Shown here: positions 17,143 to 25,665 of the stretch, in pieces | How the letters are laid out: each line of letters opens with the position of its first letter | Numbering within the stretch: position 1 is the first letter of the stretch | Source: Streptomyces sp. CT34 | GTDB lineage: Bacteria > Actinomycetota > Actinomycetes > Streptomycetales > Streptomycetaceae | Direction: 5' to 3' | Assembly: GCF_000805335.1 (NCBI RefSeq) | Contig: NZ_KN708638.1 | Location: 3,485,744-3,549,743 of the forward strand | DNA: 64,000 nt | Position numbers and translations under genes: made by a program | The notes under the pieces: generated by a model | Told to the model about the DNA's origin: nothing | Database searches by the model: none | What the model saw: the letters and a program-made list of their open reading frames with translations, nothing else

Positions 17143-17634
17143 TCATCTGCGCCACGGCAGTTCGGCGCTGTCGTGCGGGGCGAGGCCCTCGGCAACGACT
17201 CGCATGATCTCGCCTAGTTGGCACACTTGCTCCTCGGTAAGCCGGTCGAAGAGCGCGCTTCGAACCGCCTCGGCATGACCAGGGGCCGCGGCATTCAGGA
17301 CCGCCATGCCCTCATCGGTGAGCACCGCCATCTGAACACGACGGTCGCTACGGGAGTCTTCGCGCCGCACCCAGCCGTCCTTCTCGAGCCGCGAGATGGC
17401 GCGCGAAAGACGACTGCGGGTGATTTTCGACCGTTCTGCGAGGTCAGTCATCCGCATGCGGCGTCTCGGTGTTTCGAAGAGCCAGACCAGTAGGGAATAG
17501 TAGGTGTGCGGCATCCCAGCGTCCCGCTGGAGCTGCCGGTCCAGATGGTCAGAGAGTAACTGAACAGCGGCCATGTAGGCGCGCCATGTCCGCTGCTGAT
17601 CGGCGTCCAGCCAGCGGGGTTCCGTCGTCGCCAT
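17143..17634 (-). CDS. MarR family regulator, second
   Basis: 163 residues. Winged helix: RMTDLAERSKITRSRLSRAI for the helix-turn-helix and GWVRREDSRSDRRVQMAVLT for the wing, with the SRSDRR signature. The closing helices (LFDRLTEEQVCQLGEIMRVV) are the MarR dimer interface. It resembles the many Streptomyces MarR proteins of about 160 residues. No gene is clearly divergent from it, so its target cannot be named. Confidence 0.88.
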   Translation of the reverse strand: MATTEPRWLDADQQRTWRAYMAAVQLLSDHLDRQLQRDAGMPHTYYSLLVWLFETPRRRMRMTDLAERSKITRSRLSRAISRLEKDGWVRREDSRSDRRVQMAVLTDEGMAVLNAAAPGHAEAVRSALFDRLTEEQVCQLGEIMRVVAEGLAPHDSAELPWRR

Positions 17635-18031
17635 GCCTTCAGGCTACTGGAACTTTGTTTTCGGCAAACGATGTTGACGCAATGTCCCTTACATGGGCTG
17701 AACGTCACTTCGCCGAGCAGCTCCATATGTCATTCTGGCGGCGAAGTCACCCTACAACACTGTGACTTCACTGCCGCAAACCGCGCCGACTTCGACGTAA
17801 GGCCGCTCTGCCAGATGCTCGCGCTGCTCTCGCTACCAACGACACAAAGCCACAGGCAGAGTCGTGCCGAATGGCGAGCCGCAGAGGCCCGTTCGTCTCC
17901 GAGATCCACAAGATTCACACGGACTACCGCGGCGCCTACAGTGCTCCTTGCGGCGCAAGCCCTGCAAACACCTGCGGCCCGTACGGTGACGGCCATCTCC
18001 CCAGCAGTGCGATCATGCTTCGCTCGCGTGA
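17635..18031. other. Gene-free stretch, probably degraded
   Basis: Short overlapping frames only. Because the fragment at 18032 begins right after an in-frame stop, this area may contain further decayed sequence of the same gene, but nothing is recognisable. Confidence 0.35.
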
Positions 18032-18662
18032 GATCTCTCCGTCGGGCAACCACCCCTCCCAGTACCCGTCCATGAGGAGGGGCAACGTTTCAGGTGGAGC
18101 TTCCCCTTGATCGTGGACACAGAAGCCTGCCACACGATCTGGCCCGGCCTCCAAAACATTCGCTTCGGCAGCGGGCCCCTACCAGGCGACGACCTGCGCC
18201 CCCAACGATCCGTCGCCGTGGTCGCCAACAACACCTCCTATGGTGAGGTGCCCGCCCCGGTGGAGAACACCGCCAGCCCGCGGAAGAGCCTCAAACGCCC
18301 GTCCAAGCCGCAGGATCGCCTCTACCGACGCACCACCAGCACTGGCCTCGTCAGCTGGTACATCGCCCAGACCTCTCGCACCTACGAAGGCTTCAGCCAG
18401 GCCGGCAGCATCGGCGGCCTCCACACCCGTTTCACCCTCCCCAAGGACGACTGGGCCCTCCAGCGCGAGGACTGGCACAGCTTGACCGCCACCCAGATCA
18501 CCGTCCCCCACGCGGGGAACCGGGCCCGGAACAACTCGCCGCCCTCGCCTCATAGTTGTGCCACCAGTCGGTGGCCGGGGAGGCACGCACCCGCCGCCCC
18601 GTCCCCCTGCACGTCGCCGACGCCGTGGACCGCGCGCACCCCGATTACCGGGGCCCAGCATT
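18032..18662 (+). pseudogene. Decayed C-terminus resembling the pPIWI_RE RNaseH domain
   Basis: Following the frame from 18032 gives FPLIVDTEACHTIWPGLQN, then VAVVANNTSYGEVPAPV, GLVSWYIAQTSRTYEGF and RFTLPKDDWALQREDW, i.e. a run of acidic and aromatic blocks like the C-terminal RNaseH-type domain of bacterial pPIWI_RE proteins (Argonaute-related, found in a three-gene defence module). A shift of frame near 18530 is needed to continue into GPEQLAALAS, then an in-frame TAG, then LCHQSVAGEARTRRPVPLHV and ADAVDRAHPDYRG, the usual end of that domain. At least one frameshift, one stop and loss of the PIWI core make it non-functional. The family call is by eye. Confidence 0.5.
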
Positions 18663-19008
18663 GAGCCCTCCGCCGCCCCTTCAGCCGAGGAGACGGAGGA
18701 CAGCATGTAGCACTCGAGGGTGGACGAAATCGTTGCTGCCCTCATCCCGGCAGCGCGGTAGGCGTCCATGCCGTCCGTGTCCGGGAAGGCTCGGCCACTT
18801 CGGCACCGAGCGTCGGGATGATGACGGCGTCCCGCCAGGTGCACGTCCGGATGAGCAACGCGGCCCGGGGCGCGTTGCGGGATGCGTATTGCTTAATTGT
18901 TTTTACGGGGGGACCGTGCCGACCGACCTGCGTGGGTAAGCTCACACAGGTCGGCTGATCCGGTTGCCCGCCCTTGTGACCAGCCGCTGGTCCGGCGGGA
19001 GGTCCTTC
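18663..19008. other. Upstream region of the TniA-like gene
   Basis: No gene is seen. A hairpin with CCGACCTG (18923-18930) and CAGGTCGG (18947-18954) around a 16-nt loop may be an old terminator or part of a transposon end. GGGAGG at 18997-19002 supports the GTG start at 19009. Confidence 0.45.
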
Positions 19009-21108
19009 GTGGTGGGACGTAGGTCGCGAGGGGGTGAAGACCCGTTGAAGGCACGAGGGCCACAGCAGCTCGTGCTCGGGAGCCGGGTCCGCTTCAACGA
19101 CCGTGCCTGGACCGTCCTGGAGTTCGGCGACGATGGCGTGTACCTCTCCAATGCTCTGGGCGAGTCCATCCGCATGCGGGCCGCTCAGTTGGTGAACATG
19201 CCGGGCTTCGAGGTCACCGGTCCGGAGGGCTGCCAAGACGGGGAGAGCGGCGGCCTGCAGGGGGTGCCCACCTCGGCGCTCGAGCAGGCCCGGTGGTGGG
19301 AGCGGCATGTGCTCGAGGTCGTCACCGGCCTGTCGCCAGAAGCCGGCAGACGTGCGGTTCCCCAGCACTGCTATGACCCGCGGGTTTACTCGCTAGCGGA
19401 GCGGGAGGAGGCCAAGGCCGCCGAACTGCGGGCTCAGGGGGTTGACGGGGCATCGGTGCGAACCGTGCGCCGCAAGCGCCAGCGCTATCAGTGCTACGGC
19501 CTGAAGGGGCTGATAGACGGCAGGGTCAAGCGAGCAGAGCCTCCGGGCGCCCGCCAGGATCCCCGTCTGCTTGAGGCCCTGCTCTTAGTCATGGCAGAGC
19601 ATCCGGGGCCGCCTCGGCGATCGGCTGACTTCTACCGCCGGGAGACGGCCCGGCTCCTGGAGCAGCAGTGGTTCGGGCCGGAGGCAGTGTGGTTGCCGTC
19701 CCGCTCGACGTTCCACCGGCTGGTCAACAAGATTGCGGCGCAATCTGCCACCCTCCCGGGGCAGCTTGCATCCACGGCGGATGCGCTCCCTCCGAGGGCG
19801 ATGCCCCATGCGGCACCCACCCGACCGGGGCAGCGGGTACTCGTTGAGACCATGCACCTTCCCATCGGAGTGGGTCAGGACGACGGGCAAACTCAGCCTG
19901 CTCTCATGACGGCCGCCTTCGACGAGCTGACGCACTCGGTGTGCGCGGTGCTCGTCCACGGCGGCCGCAGTGTGGTGAACGGGCAAGGACTGCTTGCCCG
20001 GTTGTGCTCGGCCTACCCGGCCGACTCCAGAGTGCCCGCATCTTCGGATGCGAGGGCAGGAGCTGCCCCCGAGGTGGTCGACGCCCTGTTGCCGGTCGTC
20101 CCCGAGTACCTCGTCGTCGAGCAGGGTCTCCTCTATAGGTCGCACCCCTTCCTCGCGGAGTGCCGCAGACTCGGCATCAGCGTGGTGCGACCCTCGCCCA
20201 CTGCAAAGGGCACGGGCGAGATGTTGCTGCGGCGGTTCGGGGAATTGTTCCTGGACCAGTTGCCCCAGACACCGGCTGCGGGCGACGGTACCGCACGGGA
20301 GTGGACCTTGCCCGAGCTGCAGTCGCTGGCGAACAAAGCGGCCTCGACCTGGCAGCAGCAGCCGACTGAGAGGCTGCTCCGGGTCGTCGGGCCCGGCATC
20401 GAACCCACCCCGCAGGCCGCCTACATGACAGGTGTTGCCCGTACCGGCGTCCTCCAGCTTCCCCTGTCTGCCAACTCCTATCCGGCTCTGCTGCCGAGCA
20501 CACGGCGGGCCGTCACTCACCTCGGCATCCACGTGCACGGCCGGACCTACGACGGATATGCCCTGCAACGCCTCAGAAGCGGCCGCCCCTCGGCCGACCC
20601 GGTCAGGACCCAGATTGAGGTCCGGTTCGATCCATTCGACGCCCGCCAGGTATGGGTCGAGGAGCGAGACGGCTCCTGGGCCACGCTTCCCCTCACCCGT
20701 GCTCCCGCGTCCGCTCTGCAGCCCTTCAGCAGGCGCACGTGGGCAGCCATACAGTCCCGCCGACAGCCTGGCCAAGTCCCTCACCCCAGCGCGGTAACCA
20801 CGCTCGCGTCCGGGCCACCGCCGACCCGGATGACCCTGGTCGACACCCCTGCGGTGCACGACCTCAGCTTGACCTCGCTCGAAGGCTGGCGCCGCTACCT
20901 GAATACGGCGACAACACATGATCCTTTCCCTGCCGACGAGCCGGACTGGGGGGGACAACAAGACGCGGCTGGCCTATCACGCCCAACTTCCGCTACTGGA
21001 AACCCCCTTCCTACGCAGGATAACTGCGCGCGCGGAGCAGCTACTGATCCGCAACCAGCACATGCCGGTGGGCCGGCGCTCCCTGTTGGTGTCCGGCCCT
21101 GCTCATAG
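19009..21108 (+). CDS. TniA/TnsB-like transposase with altered catalytic residues
   Basis: 699 residues from GTG 19009. An N-terminal Mu/TnsB-type DNA-binding region includes two helical blocks (SVRTVRRKRQRYQCYGLKGL and RSTFHRLVNKIAA), and the integrase core spans roughly residues 265-420. The expected D1 (usually V-D-x-T-P-L-D) reads RVLVETMHLPIGV, and the expected D2 (usually D-x-G) reads LVVEQGLLYRSHPF. The third acidic residue is plausible in TAKGTGEMLLRRFGEL. Both Asp positions are therefore Glu. The last 60 or so residues are low complexity and run out of phase through the start of the TniB-like gene. Confidence 0.75.
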   Translation: MVGRRSRGGEDPLKARGPQQLVLGSRVRFNDRAWTVLEFGDDGVYLSNALGESIRMRAAQLVNMPGFEVTGPEGCQDGESGGLQGVPTSALEQARWWERHVLEVVTGLSPEAGRRAVPQHCYDPRVYSLAEREEAKAAELRAQGVDGASVRTVRRKRQRYQCYGLKGLIDGRVKRAEPPGARQDPRLLEALLLVMAEHPGPPRRSADFYRRETARLLEQQWFGPEAVWLPSRSTFHRLVNKIAAQSATLPGQLASTADALPPRAMPHAAPTRPGQRVLVETMHLPIGVGQDDGQTQPALMTAAFDELTHSVCAVLVHGGRSVVNGQGLLARLCSAYPADSRVPASSDARAGAAPEVVDALLPVVPEYLVVEQGLLYRSHPFLAECRRLGISVVRPSPTAKGTGEMLLRRFGELFLDQLPQTPAAGDGTAREWTLPELQSLANKAASTWQQQPTERLLRVVGPGIEPTPQAAYMTGVARTGVLQLPLSANSYPALLPSTRRAVTHLGIHVHGRTYDGYALQRLRSGRPSADPVRTQIEVRFDPFDARQVWVEERDGSWATLPLTRAPASALQPFSRRTWAAIQSRRQPGQVPHPSAVTTLASGPPPTRMTLVDTPAVHDLSLTSLEGWRRYLNTATTHDPFPADEPDWGGQQDAAGLSRPTSATGNPLPTQDNCARGAATDPQPAHAGGPALPVGVRPCS

Positions 21109-21763
21109 CGGCAAGACCACGGCCTTGGTCACCTTCGGCCGGCACTACGAACTCCGGACCTTCAACCGGTGGCTGGACGATCGGGAAGAGGACCGCGTCC
21201 CGACCCTCTACGTATCGCTGCGCCCTGCGGCCACGGCGCGCACGGTGCTGAGCGATCTGGCAAGGTTCCTCGGACTTCCCACACGCTCCCGCCCGACGCT
21301 GGCGGACCTGTCCGACCAGGTGTGCGATTCCCTGCTGCGGCTCGGCACGGACGCCGTACTGATTGACGACATCCACCGGCTGCAACCTTCAACCAGGGGT
21401 GTGCAAAGGGCCGTTGATGTCCTGCGATATCTCGCACAGCAGCTGCCCTGCGTGTTCGTATACGCCACCGCGGATGAAAAGCATCCGTTCCTGACCGCCG
21501 ACGGGCTCGGACGCCCTCCCCTCCTGCGGGCCGCTCCCCTTCCGTACGGCCACGACTGGGAGCAAGCGATCGACGCCCTGGAGCGGATGCTGAGGCTGCA
21601 CCGCCATACCCCCGGCTTGCTCGCGGCCCAGTCCCGCGTCCTACACCGGCGCACCCGCGGCCGGGTCGAAGCACTGGCTCACCTGGTGCGTTCCGCGGCG
21701 ATTCAGGCGGTACTCGACGGCAGCGAGCGCATCACCCAGCAAACCCTGGACGCCATCGGCTAA
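20918..21763 (+). CDS. TniB/TnsC-like AAA+ ATPase
   Basis: 281 residues. Walker A LVSGPAHSGKTTAL and Walker B AVLIDDIHRLQ, followed by sensor-like VFVYATADEK, and an N-terminal RLAYHAQLPLLETPFLRR block typical of TniB/TnsC regulators that load the transposase on target DNA. The ATG at 20918 lies 191 bp inside the upstream gene in another frame, an unusually long overlap. No TniQ, resolvase or cargo genes follow directly, so the transposition set is incomplete. Confidence 0.82.
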   Translation: MILSLPTSRTGGDNKTRLAYHAQLPLLETPFLRRITARAEQLLIRNQHMPVGRRSLLVSGPAHSGKTTALVTFGRHYELRTFNRWLDDREEDRVPTLYVSLRPAATARTVLSDLARFLGLPTRSRPTLADLSDQVCDSLLRLGTDAVLIDDIHRLQPSTRGVQRAVDVLRYLAQQLPCVFVYATADEKHPFLTADGLGRPPLLRAAPLPYGHDWEQAIDALERMLRLHRHTPGLLAAQSRVLHRRTRGRVEALAHLVRSAAIQAVLDGSERITQQTLDAIG

Positions 21764-22190
21764 GCAGCCCGCCACCACGCCGCGACCCATCTACACGGCC
21801 AGGCGCACCCCTGCCTGACAGCAGGCCCTGAGCAAGGACACCCCTCAGCGCAACCGCCGTTCCCGGCCCGTCCGGTCACACGCCATGTCCCACCCATCCC
21901 CGTGTTGCGCTCCTTTGCCTGTCGCTCTACGGCCTCTTAGAAACCAGATTCAGCGAGTCATCGACCCTCTAATAGCAGCAGAGCACCTGATGTCATGGCA
22001 CAGATCGTCTCCTCAGGGGCGGCACCTCTGGACGCCCCGCATGCGCCATAACGGACATCACGCATAAACTCCCGGTTGTCTGGCGGAAGTTGACTGATCT
22101 GACCCCCTTCTGCGCCTCACTTTGACCGAGTCAGGCGTCTGTGTCAGAACGCCCCTCACGGGAGGCTGCAGCAGCCCTAATCTGTCGGTC
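21764..22190. other. Region between the Tni-like genes and module A
   Basis: No gene is seen. TTGACTGA at 22090-22097 followed by CTTCTGCG at 22107-22114 also occurs upstream of the equivalent gene of module B (44752-44759 and 44775-44782), at a different spacing, and may be a promoter shared by the two copies. Confidence 0.4.
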
Positions 22191-22796
22191 ATGAGCCTGA
22201 CCGCCCCAGCCCCCGATGAGCAGTTGGGGGCCGCCTGCGCGTTGGAAGCCCGCATCTGTGAGTGTGATGCGCTGATCGCCTCTCGCAGCACGGCGTTGCG
22301 CCAGTTCGAGGAATCCGTCGTCAAGACCCGTGAAGAGATCGCGCAGGCCACCGCGATGCGCTCGGGCATGGAGTCCGCGCTGGAGACACTGCGCACCGCC
22401 GAAGCCCAAATGCAGCAGCAGCTCGCGACCTACGACGCGTGGGCGCATCCGCCCCGCCTACGGGTGGTGGACGACGCATCCACCCAGGAGACCCCTGAGG
22501 TGACCGAGCAGTCGGAGCAGGCGGTGGATGGTGCGCTGCTCGCCGATGCACCGACGATCACGATCAACAAGGTGCGGGCTGCGCCGATCATGAAGGTGGT
22601 CTCCACGGAGCCCGAGCGGGAGTGGAGCGTCAAGGACGTCGCCACAGCGCTCGAGGAAGCCGACGCAGCCGGCGAGAAGCGCGTCCGCTCCGGGCTGGAG
22701 GAGCTGCACCGCAAGGGTGTCCTGGCCAAGCGGCCGGCCGAAGCAGGATCGCGCCTGACCTACCGGCAGATCGCCAACTGGAGGCCGCTGCCCTGA
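22191..22796 (+). CDS. Module A gene: coiled coil plus winged helix protein
   Basis: 201 residues from ATG 22191 (an earlier in-frame start at 22122 is less likely). Residues about 10-85 form a long coiled coil (ALRQFEESVVKTREEIAQAT, METLRTAEAQMQQQLATYD-type heptads). A variable linker follows, then a winged helix at the C-terminus: EREWSVKDVATALEEADAAG, RVRSGLEELHRKGVLAKRPA. No catalytic motif is seen. The same architecture occurs at 44874 and in IS accessory genes (2726-3130). It probably dimerises through the coil and binds DNA; its function is unknown. Confidence 0.75.
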   Translation: MSLTAPAPDEQLGAACALEARICECDALIASRSTALRQFEESVVKTREEIAQATAMRSGMESALETLRTAEAQMQQQLATYDAWAHPPRLRVVDDASTQETPEVTEQSEQAVDGALLADAPTITINKVRAAPIMKVVSTEPEREWSVKDVATALEEADAAGEKRVRSGLEELHRKGVLAKRPAEAGSRLTYRQIANWRPLP

Positions 22797-22816
22797 ACTA
22801 GGCCTAGACACAAGAA

Positions 22817-22874
22817 GACCGCCGTGGCGTGGATAACGGGAGTTGGAGCCTCCTAGCCACGCCGAGCGGCGGTC
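22817..22874. terminator. Hairpin after the coiled-coil gene of module A
   Basis: Two stacked 7-bp helices (GACCGCC/GGCGGTC and GGCGTGG/CCACGCC) with a 24-nt loop, 20 bp downstream of the stop. Confidence 0.7.
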
Positions 22875-23094
22875 TGCGCCCGTGAAGGTCGCACATGCGA
22901 CGCTAGCGCCTCTTGGCGCCCGGCGTTGCCTGTTCGACCGATTTCATCTCACCTATGGATCGAAAGGTCGAACACGCATGCCGTTTTACACTGCCCCATC
23001 GGGGCCTCCTCGCCATCGCGATCTTGCTCCACCCGGCCCCGGCCGGTACCGCGCCGCGGCACCGGCGGGATGGACTCCACGCAGCCACCGCGCC
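22875..23094. other. Region downstream of the module A regulator
   Basis: Only overlapping GC-rich frames. The Nudix-like gene that follows the XRE gene in copy B has no counterpart here. Confidence 0.35.
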
Positions 23095-23481
23095 CTACGG
23101 GTCGGGCGTCGCCGCAGGCACGGCGGCCGGGCAAATGTCCGGATCACACGGCCTTCCCCGATCATCCCGCGGCCAGGCGGTGTGGTTGGGCCACAATGGG
23201 ACGCCGAGAGCACCTTCGAGGCTCGCCACGGTGAGCAGGTCGGGCCACACCTTGCCGGCCAGCACGTGCGCGATCGCCTGCCGGTTGACGTCGCTGGCTT
23301 TCGCCAGGGCGTTGGCGCTCATCTCCTGCTCTTCCATGGCCTCGGCGAGCGCACGGCTCACGGCCTGGGCGACCTGCGCCCCCAGATGTTCTCCCATTAC
23401 CGCGCCCATTTCCGCGCGAGGCCACTGGCCGCGGATGACGCTTTCGTAGGGAGGTTTCGCACGTCGGTTTCCTCCAGGCAT
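23095..23481 (-). CDS. Module A XRE-type regulator
   Basis: 128 residues. A Cro/C1-type helix-turn-helix occupies about residues 50-100: MSANALAKASDVNRQAIAHV followed by LAGKVWPDLLTVASLEGALG. The end of this domain is shared with the XRE protein of module B (NGKVLPDLGTLARLEVALGF), so the two are paralogues. It is on the opposite strand to the other module genes, between the coiled-coil gene and the tandem winged-helix gene, and is the likely repressor or switch of the module. Confidence 0.8.
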   Translation of the reverse strand: MPGGNRRAKPPYESVIRGQWPRAEMGAVMGEHLGAQVAQAVSRALAEAMEEQEMSANALAKASDVNRQAIAHVLAGKVWPDLLTVASLEGALGVPLWPNHTAWPRDDRGRPCDPDICPAAVPAATPDP

Positions 23482-23633
23482 GCGGACAGTCTGTCCGAGG
23501 AGCCGCCAGGATGCGCACCTCCCCCAGGCATGCTACTTGTCCACCATGGTGGTGTGCAGCTGTTTCCGCGCGCCTATGAGGGCCTCTGCGGCGCAGCCGC
23601 AGAGGGATCGGCCATGAGTACGGGAGGTGCCAG
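23482..23633. promoter_or_regulatory. Divergent intergenic region of module A
   Basis: A 152-bp gap between the XRE start and the GTG of the tandem winged-helix gene, the natural place for the promoters of both. GGGAGG at 23623-23628 serves the GTG at 23634. A 7-codon frame (ATG 23614 to TGA 23637) ends across this start codon and could couple translation. Confidence 0.45.
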
Positions 23634-23805
23634 GTGAGCGCACGTCAGAGCCCCCGACTCCCCTCGGCGCGCCCGCTGCCCACCCGCAGGGCACCCGTAT
23701 CCGAACAGGTCGTGATCGTCGGAGCGGTGTGCCGGGCGACCGGGCTGTTCTCCGCGCGGGAGTTGGCGGCCTCGATCGAGGTGGCCGCGGACAAGGTGCA
23801 GCTAG

Positions 23806-24771
23806 ATGAATGAGTCCGATGTTTGTGCTGGCCGCGACCATGGCGAAGGGCGCCCGTTGGCTCGTGTGTGACGACAAACCTAGACGCCCTTCTGGCGGCA
23901 CTCTACGTGTTCATCGACGACCATGTGGCCCCTCGTCGCCGGATCGGGCGACCCCCGAAACTGACAGACGCCGAACTGCTGTGCCTGGCCGTCGCCCAGG
24001 TCCTGCTCGGCTTTCCCTCTACCCGTCACTGGATCCGCTTCGCGCACGCCCGCCTACGACACCTCTTCCGCTACCTGCCCCAGCAATCCGCCTACAACAA
24101 GCGCCTGAACGCCGCCGGCCCACTGATCTCGGCCGTGCTCCAGGCACTGGCCCAGCAGGTGCCCACCTGGCACGACAACCTGCGCCTGGTCGACTCCACC
24201 CCACTGCCGTGCGCCGCCTCCCGCCAGACAGTCAAACGCTCCGAACTGGCAGGGCACGCCGGATACGGATACTGCCCCAGCCATTCCCGCTTCTTCTGGG
24301 GCTTTCGGCTCTACCTGCTGACCACCGCGGAAGGCATGCCCATCTCCTGGTGCCTGGCCCATCCCAAGATCGGCGAACGGGAGGTGATGACCGCACTGCT
24401 GGAACGCGACCACCACCTCGTACGCTCCGGCCAAGTGATCCTCGCCGACAAGGGCTTCGCCGGAAGGGAGTTCGAGGCGTTCCTGACCGAGAGCCTGGGC
24501 GTCCATCTGGTGCGTCCGGACCGGAAGGACGAGCCCGTGCGACACGGCCGTCTCGCCCGTGTCCGCCAATGGATCGAGGCCGTGTTCGCCACACTCAAAG
24601 GCCAGCTCAGCCTGGAACAACACGGAGGCAGAACCCTGCCTGGAGTGTTCGCCCGCACCGGCCAACGACTCCTCGCACTCGCAGCAGGTGTCTGGCACAA
24701 CTGGACCACCGGCGCCAAGATCAAACGATCCCTGACCGCCTTCGACCACTGAGAACATCGGACTCATTCAT
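23806..24771. mobile_element. IS982-family insertion sequence, complete
   Basis: 966 bp with 18-bp perfect terminal inverted repeats (ATGAATGAGTCCGATGTT at the left, its complement at the right) and CTAG on both sides (23802-23805 and 24772-24775). CTAG is itself palindromic, so the exact repeat edge could be shifted, but taking it as target duplication restores the host reading frame exactly. One plus-strand transposase gene fills the element. Confidence 0.9.
23868..24752 (+). CDS. IS982-family transposase
   Basis: 294 residues from GTG 23868 (VTTNLDALLAALYVFIDDHV is the usual family N-terminus; an upstream start at 23823 only adds non-conserved residues). Catalytic residues: D in LRLVDSTPLPCA, D in QVILADKGFAGREFE and E in RVRQWIEAVFATLKGQLSL. 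All three are present and the frame is intact, so the element may still be mobile. The wing CPSHSRFFWGFRLYLL before D2 is also typical. Confidence 0.92.
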   Translation: MTTNLDALLAALYVFIDDHVAPRRRIGRPPKLTDAELLCLAVAQVLLGFPSTRHWIRFAHARLRHLFRYLPQQSAYNKRLNAAGPLISAVLQALAQQVPTWHDNLRLVDSTPLPCAASRQTVKRSELAGHAGYGYCPSHSRFFWGFRLYLLTTAEGMPISWCLAHPKIGEREVMTALLERDHHLVRSGQVILADKGFAGREFEAFLTESLGVHLVRPDRKDEPVRHGRLARVRQWIEAVFATLKGQLSLEQHGGRTLPGVFARTGQRLLALAAGVWHNWTTGAKIKRSLTAFDH

Positions 24772-25428
24772 CTAGTGATGGCGTTCTGGCGCACCTGCGG
24801 CCTCGTCGAGCGGGCCCCCGGGCGCGGCATGTACCAGCCGACCAAGGCCGCCATGGCAATGGCCCCCGCCTGGGAGGAAGGCCTGTTGGAGGGCTGCCTG
24901 GCGCTGCGCGGCGCACTGCGCTCCCAGTGGTTCACCAAGTCCGTCCGCACCCGCCTGGCCCAAGGGCCCGGACTGCGCGAAGGAGTCGTCGCGAAACTCA
25001 TGCGCCAGGCCCAGGTGGGCAAGGAGTACCGGCTCGAGGTCGACACCCTGGTGGACCTCATGGTCGAGATCGGCATGCTCATCCCGCAGCCCGACGGCTA
25101 CATGAGCTGGTACGAGCAACCACAGACCCCACCCGCACCTGCAGCCGTCGAGGCCGCCGCATCTGCCCCCGACGCCGCCGCGGACAGCGCGGGCGACGAA
25201 CCCGTCACACCCGCCCCGGTGATCCCCGAGCCGCGCACGCCCGTCGGTGAAGGCTCCGGGATCGGCGAGGACGGGGACCTCATGGCCCTGCTGAGCCGTC
25301 CGCTGCAACTGGCAGATCTCACCCGCCTGTCCCGCGAAGACCTGCTGACCCTCCACGGCCACCTCGCCGGGCTGGCCGACGCCGCCGCGAAACTCAGGAG
25401 CCGCCCCTCGAGCACGCCCACCGACTGA

Positions 25429-25665
25429 TACGAGAACGGGCCCAGCGGTGCCGGATTCCTTGGCCGGAAGGCGCCGCCGGACCCCCGCCTCCACCCATCA
25501 CCGCGGCGCGGCACAGCCACGCGCACGACCGAAAGGGCTTCAGCATGCCCACACACACCAAGGCGTGGGGCGCCATCCACGGTAGCGCGCCCGCCCACCC
25601 CGACGGCCCCCTTGGGCGCCGCCACTCCCACACCGTCCTCCCTTCCGGCATCGCGGGAGGCCACC
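25429..25665. other. Leader between module A genes
   Basis: A 237-bp gap with no gene. In module B the matching gap holds a terminator and a tRNA-like element; neither is visible here. Confidence 0.45.

Larger units (their letters stand above)
23634..25428 (+). pseudogene. Module A tandem winged-helix gene, broken by IS982
   Basis: The 5' part (23634-23805, GTG start) and the 3' part (24776-25428) are separated by an IS982-family element. Removing bases 23806-24775 (the IS plus one CTAG) joins them in frame as DKVQLVMAFWRTCGLVERAP. The restored protein has a winged helix (LFSARELAASIEVAADKVQL, CGLVERAPGRGMYQPT), a second one (LREGVVAKLMRQAQVGKEYR, DLMVEIGMLIPQPDG), then a Pro/Ala linker and a C-terminal helical tail. 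Its layout matches the intact copy at 45493-46362. As it stands the gene encodes only 57 residues before a stop in the IS. Confidence 0.85.

Noticed and set aside
19585..20961. Open frame of 458 codons opposite the TniA-like gene
   Set aside because: Antisense shadow with biased composition and no domain.
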